From Lomentospora prolificans (Eukaryota > Ascomycota > Sordariomycetes > Microascales > Microascaceae), in contig JARFXM010000011.1 of the NCBI GenBank assembly GCA_029532625.1, positions 2,927,501 through 2,991,500 of the forward strand: a stretch of DNA of 64,000 nucleotides, in the 5' to 3' direction. Of this stretch, positions 23,513 to 34,378 are shown piece by piece; position 1 is the stretch's first letter; the number at the start of each line of letters is the position of its first letter. The position numbers and the translations under genes were made by a program. The notes beneath the pieces were generated by a model, which worked only from the letters and a program-made list of their open reading frames with translations, made no database searches and had not been told where the DNA came from.

Positions 23513-25501
23513 AGTATTTACATAATAATACATGGATTGCTTATTCTTCAAGTACTATCATTTTATACAAGCATATATTAATGACATCGTGATCTTTAGT
23601 AATATAGAGGAGGAGCATCTGCACTATATGGAAATAGTGATATAGATAATAAGTAGGAATCACTTATATATCTTTATAAGTAAATCCTTTATAGGCTTCC
23701 CTAGTATTACTTTCCTTAGTTATATCCTTAATAGTAATAGTAAATAGAAGATAAGTAATTATATCCTAGGATTTAAATAAATAATATAGTACCCTAATAA
23801 TTTAGAAAAGTTAGAATACTATATTAGTATAGTAATGTTCATCTACATGATGATTCCATGGTTTGATATATAGATAGTACTACTATAGAAGTGGAAAACC
23901 ATAGAGCTAAAAGCCACATAAGAGAGCCAGGAGATTATCCCTAGAAAGAACAGTAAGTAGTAGAGGAAGTAGAAAGCAAGTAAATATAGGTTTACCTTAA
24001 TACTAGAAGAATAGGAGGTATTCACTAACCTATAATCCTTCCTTTATAAGTAAATATTACTATATTATATAGATCTAGACTAAATACTATTCTTAAAAGT
24101 AGATACTAGTAGAATCACCTTTAGTATATATATATTCTAGCTATATAGTAAGGAATAGGATAGTAAATCTATTCTAGGAAAAGATATTATAGTAAAGGAA
24201 TTACAGCTACTATACTTTCTATTATATATATACTCAAATATAGAGAAGAAGTATAGATTAATAGAAGTAGAATTAGTAGCAGTTATCTAAGTAGTAAGGA
24301 AGCTATAGAAAATAGTTAGGGTAAATAGATCCCTAATAATAATCCTTATAGATTACTTACTATTAAAAAGGATTATAAAATATACCTCCTTAAAAATTAT
24401 AGATCTTAGTAAGGCTAACTTAAAGCTAGTAAATACTATAAACTAGCTATTATAGTTTAATCTTAAGGTTTTCTATATACCTAGACTATTAAATATAGTA
24501 CTAGATATACTTTTATAATTACTAACTATACTTGTAAGGGATACTAGGCCAGACTATAAATAGCCTAATAAACTAAATAATATCAGGATGGACATAATAG
24601 ATAAGTAAGTATATACCCTAGAGGAGGTAGAAAGGTAGGGAATATGAATACTAGTAATCTAGCTAATAGAGGATCTATAGTAATTAATTATTAATAGTTA
24701 TAAGAAGGATAGTAAGCTAGGAAAGATATTATATATAATTAAATAATAAAAGGAAGAGGAAGCTAGGATAAGCTAGAAGAGGCTAATACTAGTTAGGCTA
24801 TTCTAGGAAAGTAATAGCCTCCTCTACTTTATTAATACTAAAAATAATTATAAGTTATATATACTATACCTAGTAATATAGGCTATCCTTAAGATAGTAT
24901 ATAATAACTATTAATATATAGGAGGTAAGAGAATACTATATAACTTATAAGACTTCTATATCTATTAAAAGGTAGATAAAATTAAGAAGTATTATAGTTA
25001 CTACCTAGTATACCTATAGAACTAAAGGGATAGGTAGTAGCTATATAGTGAAATAAAAAGGATTAATATAGTACTAACCCTATATTATATAATTATAATA
25101 GATTTCATCATAGATATACCCACTATTCTAGCAGAAGGTATATTCTAGGTAATACCTAGCTATCAAATACTGGATAACTTGCTAGTAATTAACTACACCT
25201 TTAGTAAGAAGATACTATTAATTATAGGTAGTAAGATAGCAACTATAGTATAGTAGGTAGTAATAGTACTATAAGTAATATTATATTGTGATTAGGGATT
25301 ACCAGTATATATCATTAGTAATAGAGATCTAAAGTTCACTTTAGAAATCTGGTCAGAGGTCTATAAGGTATTAAAAGTTAGTTAACTAATAGTAATAGCT
25401 TACTACCTATAGACTAATAGAATATCTAAAAGGAAGATCTAGATAGTTAAGATTATAATCTACTATTATATAGTAAACTATCTAGAAGAAAGCTAGATTA
25501 A
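23513..25501 (+). pseudogene. Element C internal segment: RT end, RNase H and integrase
   Basis: Resumes the RT reading frame directly after gypsy-A: YMD, then AYINDIVIFS at the YxDD position (about 23570-23600). Integrase core blocks resembling GLPVYIISNRDLKFT and later AYY-TNRIS (an HPQTDG equivalent) read at about 25290-25420. The integrase is cut by gypsy-B at 25501. RIP stops occur throughout. Confidence 0.8.
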
Positions 25502-25900
25502 TGTTACGGGCTAGCCGCGAAGTATGGTCTGCAACACAGGGCCTAGATATGTCTATTATGAAATAACTAAGGAGCGAAAGGAAAGAACAGAAAAAAAAAG
25601 GATCTTCTACTACAGCAGCGGTTATATAGGAGCTGCTTACAAGGGTGCGCGCCCTTATGGGAGTGGGCCCGCAGTGTGGTCGCAGAGCGGTCTTACTACA
25701 GCGGGCCCGCTGGGAGATTGCTTGCGGGTCTCCTGACAGGGGGTGCGCAGGCAGTCCCATACTGGCGGATCCACTAGGAGATTGCTAGCGGACCTCCTGT
25801 CAGGGAGGTGCGCAGGGTTCTGATCGCGGTAGGCCCGTAGAGAGAGTGTAGTGGGTGCCAGCATCGCTGGCACTCGTATTCCAGGGTTCAACCCGTTACA
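25502..25900 (-). repeat. 3' LTR of gypsy-B
   Basis: It is 399 bp and abuts the polypurine tract at 25901-25916. The TATA-like TATATAACC reads at 25620-25630. Its self-primer copy has one mismatch (ATGAAA for ATAAAA), probably a post-insertion change. Confidence 0.96.
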
Positions 25901-27420
25901 GTACCCCCCTCCTCCCACTAGAGGGCCCTCGTCGGGGGCCCGTTGCATCTCTGCGTGGTCTCCGGAGATTGTCATATTCTTCTGCGGGCCCATCTGCTTC
26001 AGTGATGGGTCCGTAACGCGCTTCGTAGGCATCCAGCGCCACTGTATCCTGTACATTCTCTAATGGCTCCCAAGTGGGAGCTGCGTAGCCTTCCCAGCGT
26101 ACCAGGGCTTCGCGGAAACGGCCTCTTCCTCGCTTCTTCCACCTAGCGCAGAGGATTTGTGCTACTCGGTATTCGTCTTCCCCGCTGTCGCGGAGCGGTG
26201 GGGGTTGCGTGTCGTCGGTCTGCTGACCAGGTAGCGGATCGCTGTGTGCTCGGCGTAGGAGGTCCACATGGAAGCGCTTATAGACATTGCCAGGGACATC
26301 TAGCTCTACAACATTAGCGCTCGGCACTGCTGTTACCATATATTTATAGTGGAGCCAGTCTAACTTCTTCGACGGGCGCGGCGAGCTGTAGTTCTTTACC
26401 CAGAGCCAGACCTTATCGCCAACCTTGAACCTCTTGGCTGGGTGGCGCCGCATGTTCGCTGCTTCTTCTTGTCGGAGTTGGGCGGCAGCCATTGCTGCCT
26501 GAGCGAACCTGGTGGCTTCGCGAAGGCGGGCGTAAAACTTGTCAGCTCGTTTCTCCTCTGTATTGCAGGGAGTGGAGGGAGCGCTCTCTACAATGCCGAG
26601 CGGGTCCACATTATAACCATGTTCCAGGAAGAATGGGCTCATCCTAATAGTAGCGTTCACCCTGTTGTTCAGAGCCAACTGCGCAAGCGGGATATACTCA
26701 CCCCAATCCGACTGGGAGTAACAGACGAATGCCCGCAGGTAGTGTTGCACTTCCTGGTTCATCTGTTCGGGGCCGCCGTCAGTCTGTGGGTGATAGGCTG
26801 AGCTTAGTCGGCGTTTGATCCCTAGGCGTTCGCAGAACCTTCTCCAGAAACGGCTCGTCCAGTTGCTACCTCTGTCGCTCACGATTGAGTTGGGGATTCC
26901 GTGATACCGGTAGTGGATGGTGAGGAAGCGCTCAGCGCAGGCTTCTGCGGCTATAGTCGTCATTGGTTCCAGTATCACATTCTTCGAGAGGCGGTCGATG
27001 ATAACCCATAAGAAAGTTGCTCCATCTGGACCAGTAGGGGGAAGGTCGGTTATGAAGTCCATGGCGAGCTCACTCCGGGTCCTCTCTGGGATGGGGAGCG
27101 GTTTGAGAAGGCTGCGTTTAGTCTGTCTCCAAATGGTTCCTCTTCTGCAGACATCGCAGTTCCTTGCGAACCGGCGAACATCCTGTGTTAACCCAGGCCA
27201 ATAGAACTGGCGAGTTACCGCAGCGATGGTTCCTTCGCGGCCTGGGTGGCCAGTAGTGCTCGCATCGTGGATGGCTTGGACTATGCGGCCCTGCAGGGGA
27301 CAGCTCGTGCCCTTGCTGGGTACCCAAAGTCGATCTCTAAAGGTGAGCTGGTTGTTCGCATCAATGCAGCATTCCGATATTTGTAGTTTGAGGTTTAGCG
27401 TCGGGGGAAAACTCCGGTCC
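25896..27420 (-). CDS. pol: gypsy-B integrase with C-terminal chromodomain (3' end of pol)
   Basis: The open frame extends from an in-frame TAG near 27421 to the stop at 25896. It contains the zinc-binding HHCC region (about 27150-27270, ending in an NCDVC block) and the catalytic core: the first D in MDFITD at 27062, DRGSNW near 26865 and the E in GGPEQMNQE near 26765. A linker follows, then a chromodomain at about 26040-26185 (EYRVAQIL through WEGY and TWEPLENV). All three DDE residues are present. The stop codon TAA lies inside the LTR, so the coding end overlaps the polypurine tract. The protein would join retroelement cDNA to chromosomal DNA; chromodomains in this class can guide insertion to heterochromatin. 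It is not independently expressed: pol upstream is interrupted. Confidence 0.88.
25901..25916 (-). promoter_or_regulatory. Polypurine tract of gypsy-B
   Basis: The minus strand reads GGGAGGAGGGGGGTAC immediately before the 3' LTR, the priming site for plus-strand DNA synthesis. It also codes for the last residues of pol. Confidence 0.85.
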
Positions 27421-27647
27421 CCCTAGGAGACTGCGGTGAATGCTCTCTGATAGGTGGTGTCTTCTAGTAGGGTGTCATTCCAGAGCTGCTGCAGTTCCAG
27501 TTCCATTTGGAAAACATCCACAGGGCTAATTACTAGGGTCCTTTCTACGGGTTCACTCTGTGCCATCCGAGGCGGCTCTGGCAGGATGATGGTAGGTTCC
27601 GTAGGGAGTGTGGAGGCAGGGATCAGCTGGATGAAATGTCCTATTTC

Positions 27648-28211
27648 TCAGTTATCTAAGTCATCATGGGGGACATCTTGCTCTCGGTGGGATAGGGCAT
27701 CAGCTGTACTATTCAGGCTCCCTGGGTGGTAGCGCAGGGTGAAGTGGTAATGGGATAGAAGTTCGGCCCAGCGGCTTTGCTGTTCTGTCAGCTGCTGCCT
27801 TGTCATGAAGTAGGTGAGATTCCGATGGTCTGTGAGTATAGTGAAGGTGCTATAGCTAGTTAGTTCCACAGACTATTCGGAGAGGCATCGTACGATCGCT
27901 AGCATCTCTTTATCATGGATAGGGTAGTTGTACTTAGTAGGGCTGAGCCACTGTGAGTAGTAGGCTACAACATAGCGCTGCCCGCTCCCGTCTTCCTGTG
28001 AGAGGATGCCGCCTAGGGCGGATCCAGAGTAGTCCGTCTCGACCCAGGTGGGCTGTTCGGGGTCCCACTGGCGAAGCATCGGTTTCTTCATGAAGGCTGC
28101 CTTCAGGGTGTTGAAGGCCTCTTGCTGCTCCCGGTCCCACTGGAACGGGATCCCTTTCCTTGTCAGCTGAGTTAGCGGTTGGGTCACCTTGGTGAAGTCG
28201 TGGATAAACAC
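27648..28211 (-). pseudogene. pol: gypsy-B RNase H domain, with one in-frame stop
   Basis: Two consecutive open stretches (28211-27873 and 27869-27648) carry the RNase H signature of Ty3/gypsy Pol: an ETDYSG block with the first catalytic Asp, GGILSQ, the NYPIHDKEML block, TDHRNL, and the terminal HPGSLNSTADALS. They are separated by a single stop (TAG in CTATTCGG context near 27870), consistent with a RIP transition at a Trp or Gln codon. RNase H removes the RNA strand during cDNA synthesis. Confidence 0.85.
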
Positions 28212-28271
28212 TTGGTAATAGTTAGCAAAACCGAGGAAACTTCGGACACCCCTTATGGAGGTCGGCGGGGC

Positions 28272-28925
28272 CTATTCGCGGATGGCTCTTAGTTTCTCTG
28301 GGTCACAGAAAATGCCTTTTCTAGCGGTTATCATGAACCCTAAGTACTTGACTGTTTTCACGCTGAATTCACACTTCTTCGGGTCTAGGTGCAAGCCTGC
28401 ATTGGAGAGCGCTCGGAGTACCTTCCGCACTTTTGCTTTGTGGTCGCTCCGGGACCCTCTTGAGTAAATGAGTACATCATTAATGTAAGTGGTGACGAAA
28501 TCGGTGAACTCGCGTAAGGTCATGTTGATAAGCCGCTGAAAGGTCGCGGGAGCGTTAGACAGTCCGAACGGGCACACTAGCCATTCGAAGAGTCCATATC
28601 GGGTACGGAAAGCGGTCTTTTCCTCGTGGCCCTTCGCTATGCGGATCTTGTGGAAGGCAGCGTGGACATCCAGCTTGGTGAACCATCGGGCGCCAGCTAG
28701 GTTGCGAAGGGTCTCTGTGATTAGTGGGAGAGGGTAGCGGTCCTTTTTCGATATGGCATTGAGCGCTCGGTAGTCGACGCAGAAGCGGAGGCTGCCTCCC
28801 GGTTTCCGTACGAAAAGCACCGGGGCCGCTGCTGGTGAGCTGCTGGCCTGGATGAACCCTTTGTCGAGCAGCTCGGAGAGCGTCTGGCGGAGAACTAGTA
28901 GTTCCTCTCTGGATATATGGTATAG
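28272..28925 (-). pseudogene. pol: gypsy-B reverse transcriptase, active site altered
   Basis: RT palm and fingers read clearly: LFVRKPGGSLRFCVDYRALN, KLDVHAAFHKIRI, LFEWLVCPFGLSNAPATFQ and, at 28476-28487, TYINDVLIYS. The family motif is Y-x-D-D; here the first Asp is Asn, changed by one G-to-A transition, so the polymerase would be dead even without stops. The segment is connected at one end to the protease region (stop near 28925) and at the other to RNase H (stop near 28270). Confidence 0.9.
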
Positions 28926-28931
28926 TGGACC

Positions 28932-29660
28932 CTATGGCAAGGGCGGTTCTACGCCATCCTTGTCTGGGACTAGGTTAATCTCATGGTCTACTCCTGGCTG
29001 GTGAGGAGGCAGTCTGTTCGTGGAGTCTTTGGAGAAGAGTTTGGGGAACTCTTTGAGGATATGTCGTGGGATATAGTTTTCTGGGTTTGTGGGAGCCTTC
29101 CTTTCGAGCGCTTTGTCTATATCTGCGATGCTTACCGCTCTCAGCCATGTGGATGCAGGCAGTTTCTTGCGGTGGAGGCGCCTGCAGAGCATAGCAAAGG
29201 AGTGCGCGGGGAGAAGGGCCGCTGCCTGGATCTCTCGGAGTCTTGCAGGCTCTTCCTCGCTTGTGAGACGGATGGTGATCCCTGCCTTTCCGTGGAAGAA
29301 GCGCTGCTGATCCGCATAGAAGACGACGGCGTTTCTTTCCAACCAGGGTTTACCTAGGAACAAGTCCTCGCTCAGGCTGGGGATAATATAGGTAAAGAGG
29401 TGTTCCACGAAACCTCCTATCTCTATATCCAGCATAGCTACGCCTGTAATGCGTGCGGCCGGAGAGTCATTGGAGAACCCTCGTACTGCTCGGGGGGAGC
29501 GATTGATGAGGGGGAGGCGGAGCGACTTAGCAAGGGATTTGCTAACAGCTGCGTAGGAGTTGTACCCAGTGTCTACTAGTGCTTTAACAATTTTTTTATT
29601 AACTCAAGTAGTAATCAGCGTAGGGTTCCCATCTATTCTCAGCTTAAAAGCTTCCTAATC
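28932..29660 (-). pseudogene. pol: gypsy-B aspartic protease and linker
   Basis: The minus strand carries ALVDTGYNSYAA, the D-T-G active site at 29565-29573, followed by an uninterrupted 167-residue stretch (29435-28932) with the LFLGKPWL block and the linker into RT (HEINLVPDKDG). Stops lie upstream near 29610-29660. The enzyme would process the Gag-Pol polyprotein in the particle. Confidence 0.85.
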
Positions 29661-29701
29661 TTGCTTCTCAGTTACTAGAGGCTCTAACACCCGACTTTGT
29701 G

Positions 29702-30883
29702 TTAGAGCTGGCCTTTTTCCAACTTGCTCTCCTCGTCCGAGGATTCCAGAGCGCTCTCCGTATCTTCTTTCACTTGCCTGATGGGGACCTTTTTTAGTGG
29801 TGTGGACGAGCGTTTGGAGTCGCTATAGAGGGAGCCAGCGTCGAGACGGGAGGGCTGTGTTAGTTCCTTCCTGTTCTTCGGCGAGTACCCGCGGTTCTGT
29901 TTTTGCTTAGCGTGCCTATCTGTGCGGGCGTGGTTTACTCCTGTCATCCTTATGTCCTTATCTCTGTCGAGTTGGGGGCGATGGTCTGGAGTGTGCTGGG
30001 AGCTGGGTTTCTTTTCTGGTCTCCTGGTCAAGTTGGGGCTCCGACGGAAGGCTGGGCGCGAGCTCTGTTCCAGCTGCTCAAGCTCGCCTGCGATCTCTCC
30101 GACGTGGTTGATCTACTGGAAGTACTTGGAGGGGAGGTTTGCACTGATCAGCTTTTTGTGGATCTCTTGGTGAAGGCCCTTCTTAAGGAGGGAGATCTTG
30201 GTGTTGTCCGCCTAACTGGCTGCGCCCGCTTCCGCCATCAGCTGTTCGTACCTGGGCAGGTAAGATGAATAGAGTTCATTAGCCCCCTGTTTCAGGGTGT
30301 AAAGTTCGTCATGTGCGCAGGCTCTCCGGTTCCTATCAGTATAGGTCTGGTCCAGATAGTCTATGAAGGCATTAGGGTCTCGGAGACCGTTCGGACCGCC
30401 TTCAGCGAAGAAAGTCGAGACTACAGCTTAGGGTATCGGTCCCAAGCAGGAGTTAATGATGTACCACATCCTCCCATTATCCCCAATGAGTGGGCCATCA
30501 TAGCAGATCTTATCACGCATCTGCCGCGCCTATACATCGTAGTCCTTCCGCTTCCCAGTGAACTTAGGGGGGTCTGGTAGGAGTTTCAGTTTAACTGCTC
30601 CTTGGTGAGCGGTGGAGGGCGTCTCCTCAGCAGGGGGCTTGGAGGGCCGGTTGGAGAGGGGCGTTTGTACGCCCGGAGTGGAACCGGCGAATGGGGCCAG
30701 GTTCATCATCGCGGCCTGCATCGTTTGCAGGGTAGCGGTCAGCTGGGCCAGCTGTTCCTGCATCGGTCGAGTGGCCTGGTTCATAGCCTGCTTGACTAAA
30801 TAGTTTGCCCAGTCGGGGTTTGAAGAGGTCTTTCCTTCTGGCGAAGGGGGGTCGATTGTGAAGGGAACGCTCGGAGACGCCAT
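29702..30883 (-). pseudogene. gag: gypsy-B gag, RIP-interrupted
   Basis: The first ATG after the primer-binding site, at 30883, opens a 117-residue stretch (MASPSVPFTIDPPSPEG start, heptad-like NQATRPMQEQLAQLTATLQ segment, then LPDPPKFTGKRKDYD) ending at 30530. The equivalent gypsy-A start is preserved. The frame can be followed with stops to a basic, Ser-rich segment (30031-29702). No CCHC zinc knuckle is visible, as in Tf1/sushi-type Gag. It would form the capsid. Confidence 0.8.
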
Positions 30884-30921
30884 GGCGACTGACTGTCGCT
30901 TCCGAGGGTTCTTTTGCAGAG

Positions 30922-30936
30922 AGTTATTTTATAATA
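30922..30936 (-). promoter_or_regulatory. Self-priming primer-binding site of gypsy-B
   Basis: Minus-strand TATTATAAAATAACT directly follows the 5' LTR. It is perfectly complementary to AGTTATTTTATAATA in that LTR (30989-31003), which lies about 60 bases downstream of the TATA-like element (31055-31065), where transcription would be expected to start. This fits priming by the RNA's own folded 5' end. Confidence 0.78.
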
Positions 30937-31335
30937 TGTTACGGGCTAGCCGCGAAGTATGGTCTGCAACGCAGGGCCTAGATATGTCTATTATAAAATA
31001 ACTAAGGAGCGAAAGGAAAGAACAGAAAAAAAAAGGATCTTCTACTACAGCAGCGGTTATATAGGAGCTGCTTACAAGGGTGCGCGCCCTTATGGGAGTG
31101 GGCCCGCAGTGTGGTCGCAGAGCGGTCTTACTACAGCGGGCCCACTGGGAGATTGCTTGCGGGTCTCCTGACAGGGGGTGCGCAGGCAGTCCCATGCTGG
31201 CGGATCCACTAGGAGATTGCTAGCGGACCTCCTGTCAGGGAGGTGCGCAGGGTTCTGATCGCGGTAGGCCCATAGAGAGAGTGTAGTGGGTGCCAGCATC
31301 GCTGGCACTCGTATTCCAGGGTTCAACCCGTTACA
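30937..31335 (-). repeat. 5' LTR of gypsy-B
   Basis: It is 399 bp, with ends TGTAACGGG and CCCGTAACA on the minus strand. It contains TATATAACC at 31055-31065 and the self-primer at 30989-31003, and is flanked by the right ATTAA duplication. Confidence 0.96.
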
Positions 31336-34300
31336 ATTAATCTCTTACTAGTACTATAGTTTAATCTTAATAATATATTTTTAGCCTTAATTAGATAAAG
31401 CCCTAATATACTAACCCTTAGTTTTAAGCTAAGAAATATTTTAGCAGCTATTACTAATATAGTAGGAGTAAGGAAAGTAATAATAAAACTCGCACTAGAC
31501 CTAATCTAGTAAGTAAATAGTAAAGAAGTAGAAGTACTTATCATGATAGCTAGTATATTATTAAAGCTAAAGTATAATAAGTACTACTAGCTAGTAACCT
31601 TTTAAGTAGGTAATATTATTTACTTATAATTATATAATAGCTATAGCTTACTAGGCAAACTAAAGAAGAAGTGGTCACTAAGCTAAGCAGGACTATTCAA
31701 GGTTATAAGGAGAGTATACAAGCTTACTATCAAATTAAACTTCCTAAAGAACTAGAAGATTCACCTAGTAATCTCAGTAGTATATATCTATTATGGCTCA
31801 TGCCGTGTCCGCTTGCTTGCTAGCTGCCGAGCTGCTAACAAGTAAGTAGGAGGGTTCTATGATGCTATTCACAGATTCGAGATGATCGCTGGTTTCATAT
31901 TGGTCAACCTCTGTATATTCTATTTATATATAGTGTAGGTATTCCTTTGTAATAGTAAAATAGTCTTATTCTTTCTATCTAGTTTGTGGTTCCTTACTTC
32001 CTTTATATATTCCTTGCCTTCAACTTTTAGTATTGCTTGCTTACTGCTGAGGTTCTGCCAGAGCATGTTCATGCTTGCTTACATTGGTGTGGTGCATCAT
32101 GGAGCGCCTCCATGCTTGCTTACATGATATAGCGTAACAATATCTTTAAACCCCTATAAGGAAGTAATCCCTATCAGAGGTATATAGAACCTCTAAAGCT
32201 AGTCTAAGTTAATAGAGAGGAGGAGTTTAAGGTTAAATAGATTATTAGCTACTATAATACCTAAATAAGATATAAGTATCTAGTCTATTAGGTAGGATAA
32301 GATCTAAAGGATAACTCTTAGGAGAGAGTAGAGGATATAATAAAGAATATAGGTAAGGTAGTAGGTAATTATAAGAAAGTAGTAGTAGAGGTGAAAGTAA
32401 GGAAGAGTAGATAATCAAAGTAGTAGTTAGTAGTATAAGAGGGATCTAGAATAGATATTCCTTATAAGTTAGTATTTTATTTATTCAACCTATACTACCT
32501 ACTTCACTAAATACCTAATTCAAACTATAAGAAAAGAAGGCTAGTAAGTACTAATAGAAGAAGTAGAGGCAAGTACCTACTAGTAGAAATATTATACTAG
32601 TAAGTACTAGATATAAGAAGTTAAAAGGAAGAATAAACTATAGATAATAGTAAAAAGCTAAAAACAAATAGTAGCTAGGCTAAATAATATAAGAGAGACA
32701 TAGTAAGTAATAATAAAGAAGATACTACAGTAACTAGCAAGTAGATAAGAGGAAGGTATAAGAGTAATAGGATTCTACTAATATTAATAAAAGGCAGTAG
32801 TAGATCAGCTAAAAGGCTATAATCACTACTAAATAATAAGAGGAAGGAATAAGGGATTATAAGGATCACATAAAAAAAAAACAAAAAACAAAAATAAAAA
32901 TAGTAATAGATTTAATTCAGTAGTAGACATAATCACTAGTAGACATAATCACCAAAGGGCTAGTAATAAATATTTAAGCAACTAAAGGCACTAGCTATCC
33001 CTCCCTTACAAACCCTTCCTAGATATTATAGTCATCCTATAACCCTATATATAATAATAATAACCTAGCAAACAACTAGATAACCATCAACAAGTAAACC
33101 CTATTAATAATACCTACTTATAATAACTATTAATAAGTAAGCTCCTTTAATAGTAAGTAAAGTTTAGTAAGTAATTATAACCTAGCCCTATAAGTAAACC
33201 TAAATAAGAAGTAAGTAAACTAATAGTATAAATATATCTATAGAAGTTATTAGAGAATATATAAGAATTACTTATAAAGAAGTTACCTAAGAAAGGGTAG
33301 CTAAGCAATTCCCAAATAAGAAGGAATACAAGGAAGTAATAGCAGTTATTAAGGAATTTTATAAAGAGTAAAAGGAGAACTATAGTTAGGTAAGGTACCT
33401 AGTAGTTTAGTATCTAGAGACTACCCTTAAAAGTATATTAGATATAAAGCAGCTAGGAACCTTATACAAGCTACTAGCTTATATAGTAATTGCTAGCCTA
33501 CAAGCCTACCATACAGACAATGAGATCCCTAGGGCTACCATAGAGGCCCTATAAAGAATCAGTATATAAGAGCTCGTAACCTACCTATCAGAGACAGTCA
33601 CCAACCAGCTACCAAGGACACCAGCAAAGCATACATCCTTATAGTTAGTAACCTCTTCTATAACTAAAAAGAGGTAGCTATAGAACCCCTTATAATATAA
33701 GGAAAAGGGTTAGAAGGTAAGTATTATAAGCTTAAAGGCTAGTAAGGAGGTAGTAAGCAAGAAGAATAAGGAGGATAGTAATAAGAGTAGTAATAGTAAT
33801 AACCTACTAGAAATTACTATATCTAGTAAGGAGACCCTACTATAATAGTACCTCTAAAGGATTATAAAAGTAAGTTCCCTAGTACTAGGATTACTACCTA
33901 ATACTACTAATAATAAGAAGCTCCTTAAGGAAATAAGTAAGTAAGTAAGTCTATAGTAGCTCTAAATTAAGTAGTTAGTAATAGAGGTAGTAACTCTCTA
34001 ATAGTAATTATAAAAGTAAGAGGAAGAGATCTAGGAGTTATATAGGATAGTTAGCTAGCTAGTAGCTATAGGTAGAGAGAAGAAGGAAAGTATTAAGAAG
34101 AAAGTATATTAGCTATTAATAGGAAGTAAAAAGGATTAGTAGGAAGGAGGAAAATAAATATAAAACCCTAAAAATACTAACTAAAGTCTCTCTTTTATAA
34201 ATAAAACCTAAGTAAGTAAGTATATATTAGCTAGAATACCCTATATACCCTATTACCCTATAATACTAAACCTAAATTTAGAGGTAAGCTAGTACTATCT

Positions 34301-34378
34301 ACCCCTTAGATTCTAACTTCAAACTACTAATAAAGTACTAATAAGGTTATTAGCTATTTTCTTACTAGCTAGGGGTAT
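31336..34378 (+). pseudogene. Element C 3' internal segment with post-integrase coding-like region
   Basis: Continues element C after gypsy-B and matches the reverse complement of B from about 8.65 to 5.97 kb. It is interrupted by the solo LTR 31789-32139. A plus-strand coding-like frame with scattered RIP stops spans about 33230-33700, matching 6700-7140 of B, and lies well downstream of integrase. Some 30 bases before the 3' LTR there is only a weak purine stretch (AGGGGTA). Confidence 0.7.
31789..32139 (-). mobile_element. Solo LTR of the B/C family inserted in element C
   Basis: It is 351 bp with ends TATTATGGC (RIP form of TGTTACGGC) and GCGTAACA, and a perfect 5-bp target duplication ATATC at 31784-31788 and 32140-32144. 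No internal element sequence is attached, so it arose by LTR-LTR recombination. It is much less RIP-mutated than the C sequence around it. Confidence 0.95.

Larger units (their letters stand above)
25502..31335 (-). mobile_element. gypsy-B: 5834-bp chromovirus-type Ty3/gypsy retrotransposon, best-preserved copy
   Basis: Two LTRs of exactly 399 bp (25502-25900 and 30937-31335), terminal inverted repeats TGTAACGGG/CCCGTAACA and a perfect target duplication ATTAA (25497-25501, 31336-31340) define it. The LTRs differ at about five positions by eye, all G/A transitions, so it is young and its few changes look like RIP. Gag, protease, RT, RNase H, integrase and chromodomain follow in order on the minus strand, each recognisable but interrupted by a few stops. 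Composition is close to normal, unlike its host element C. Confidence 0.97.

Noticed and set aside
3814..25500. Very AT-rich composition as a sign of foreign or mitochondrial DNA
   Set aside because: Alignable less-mutated copies show the bias arises from C-to-T and G-to-A changes in retrotransposons, i.e. RIP.
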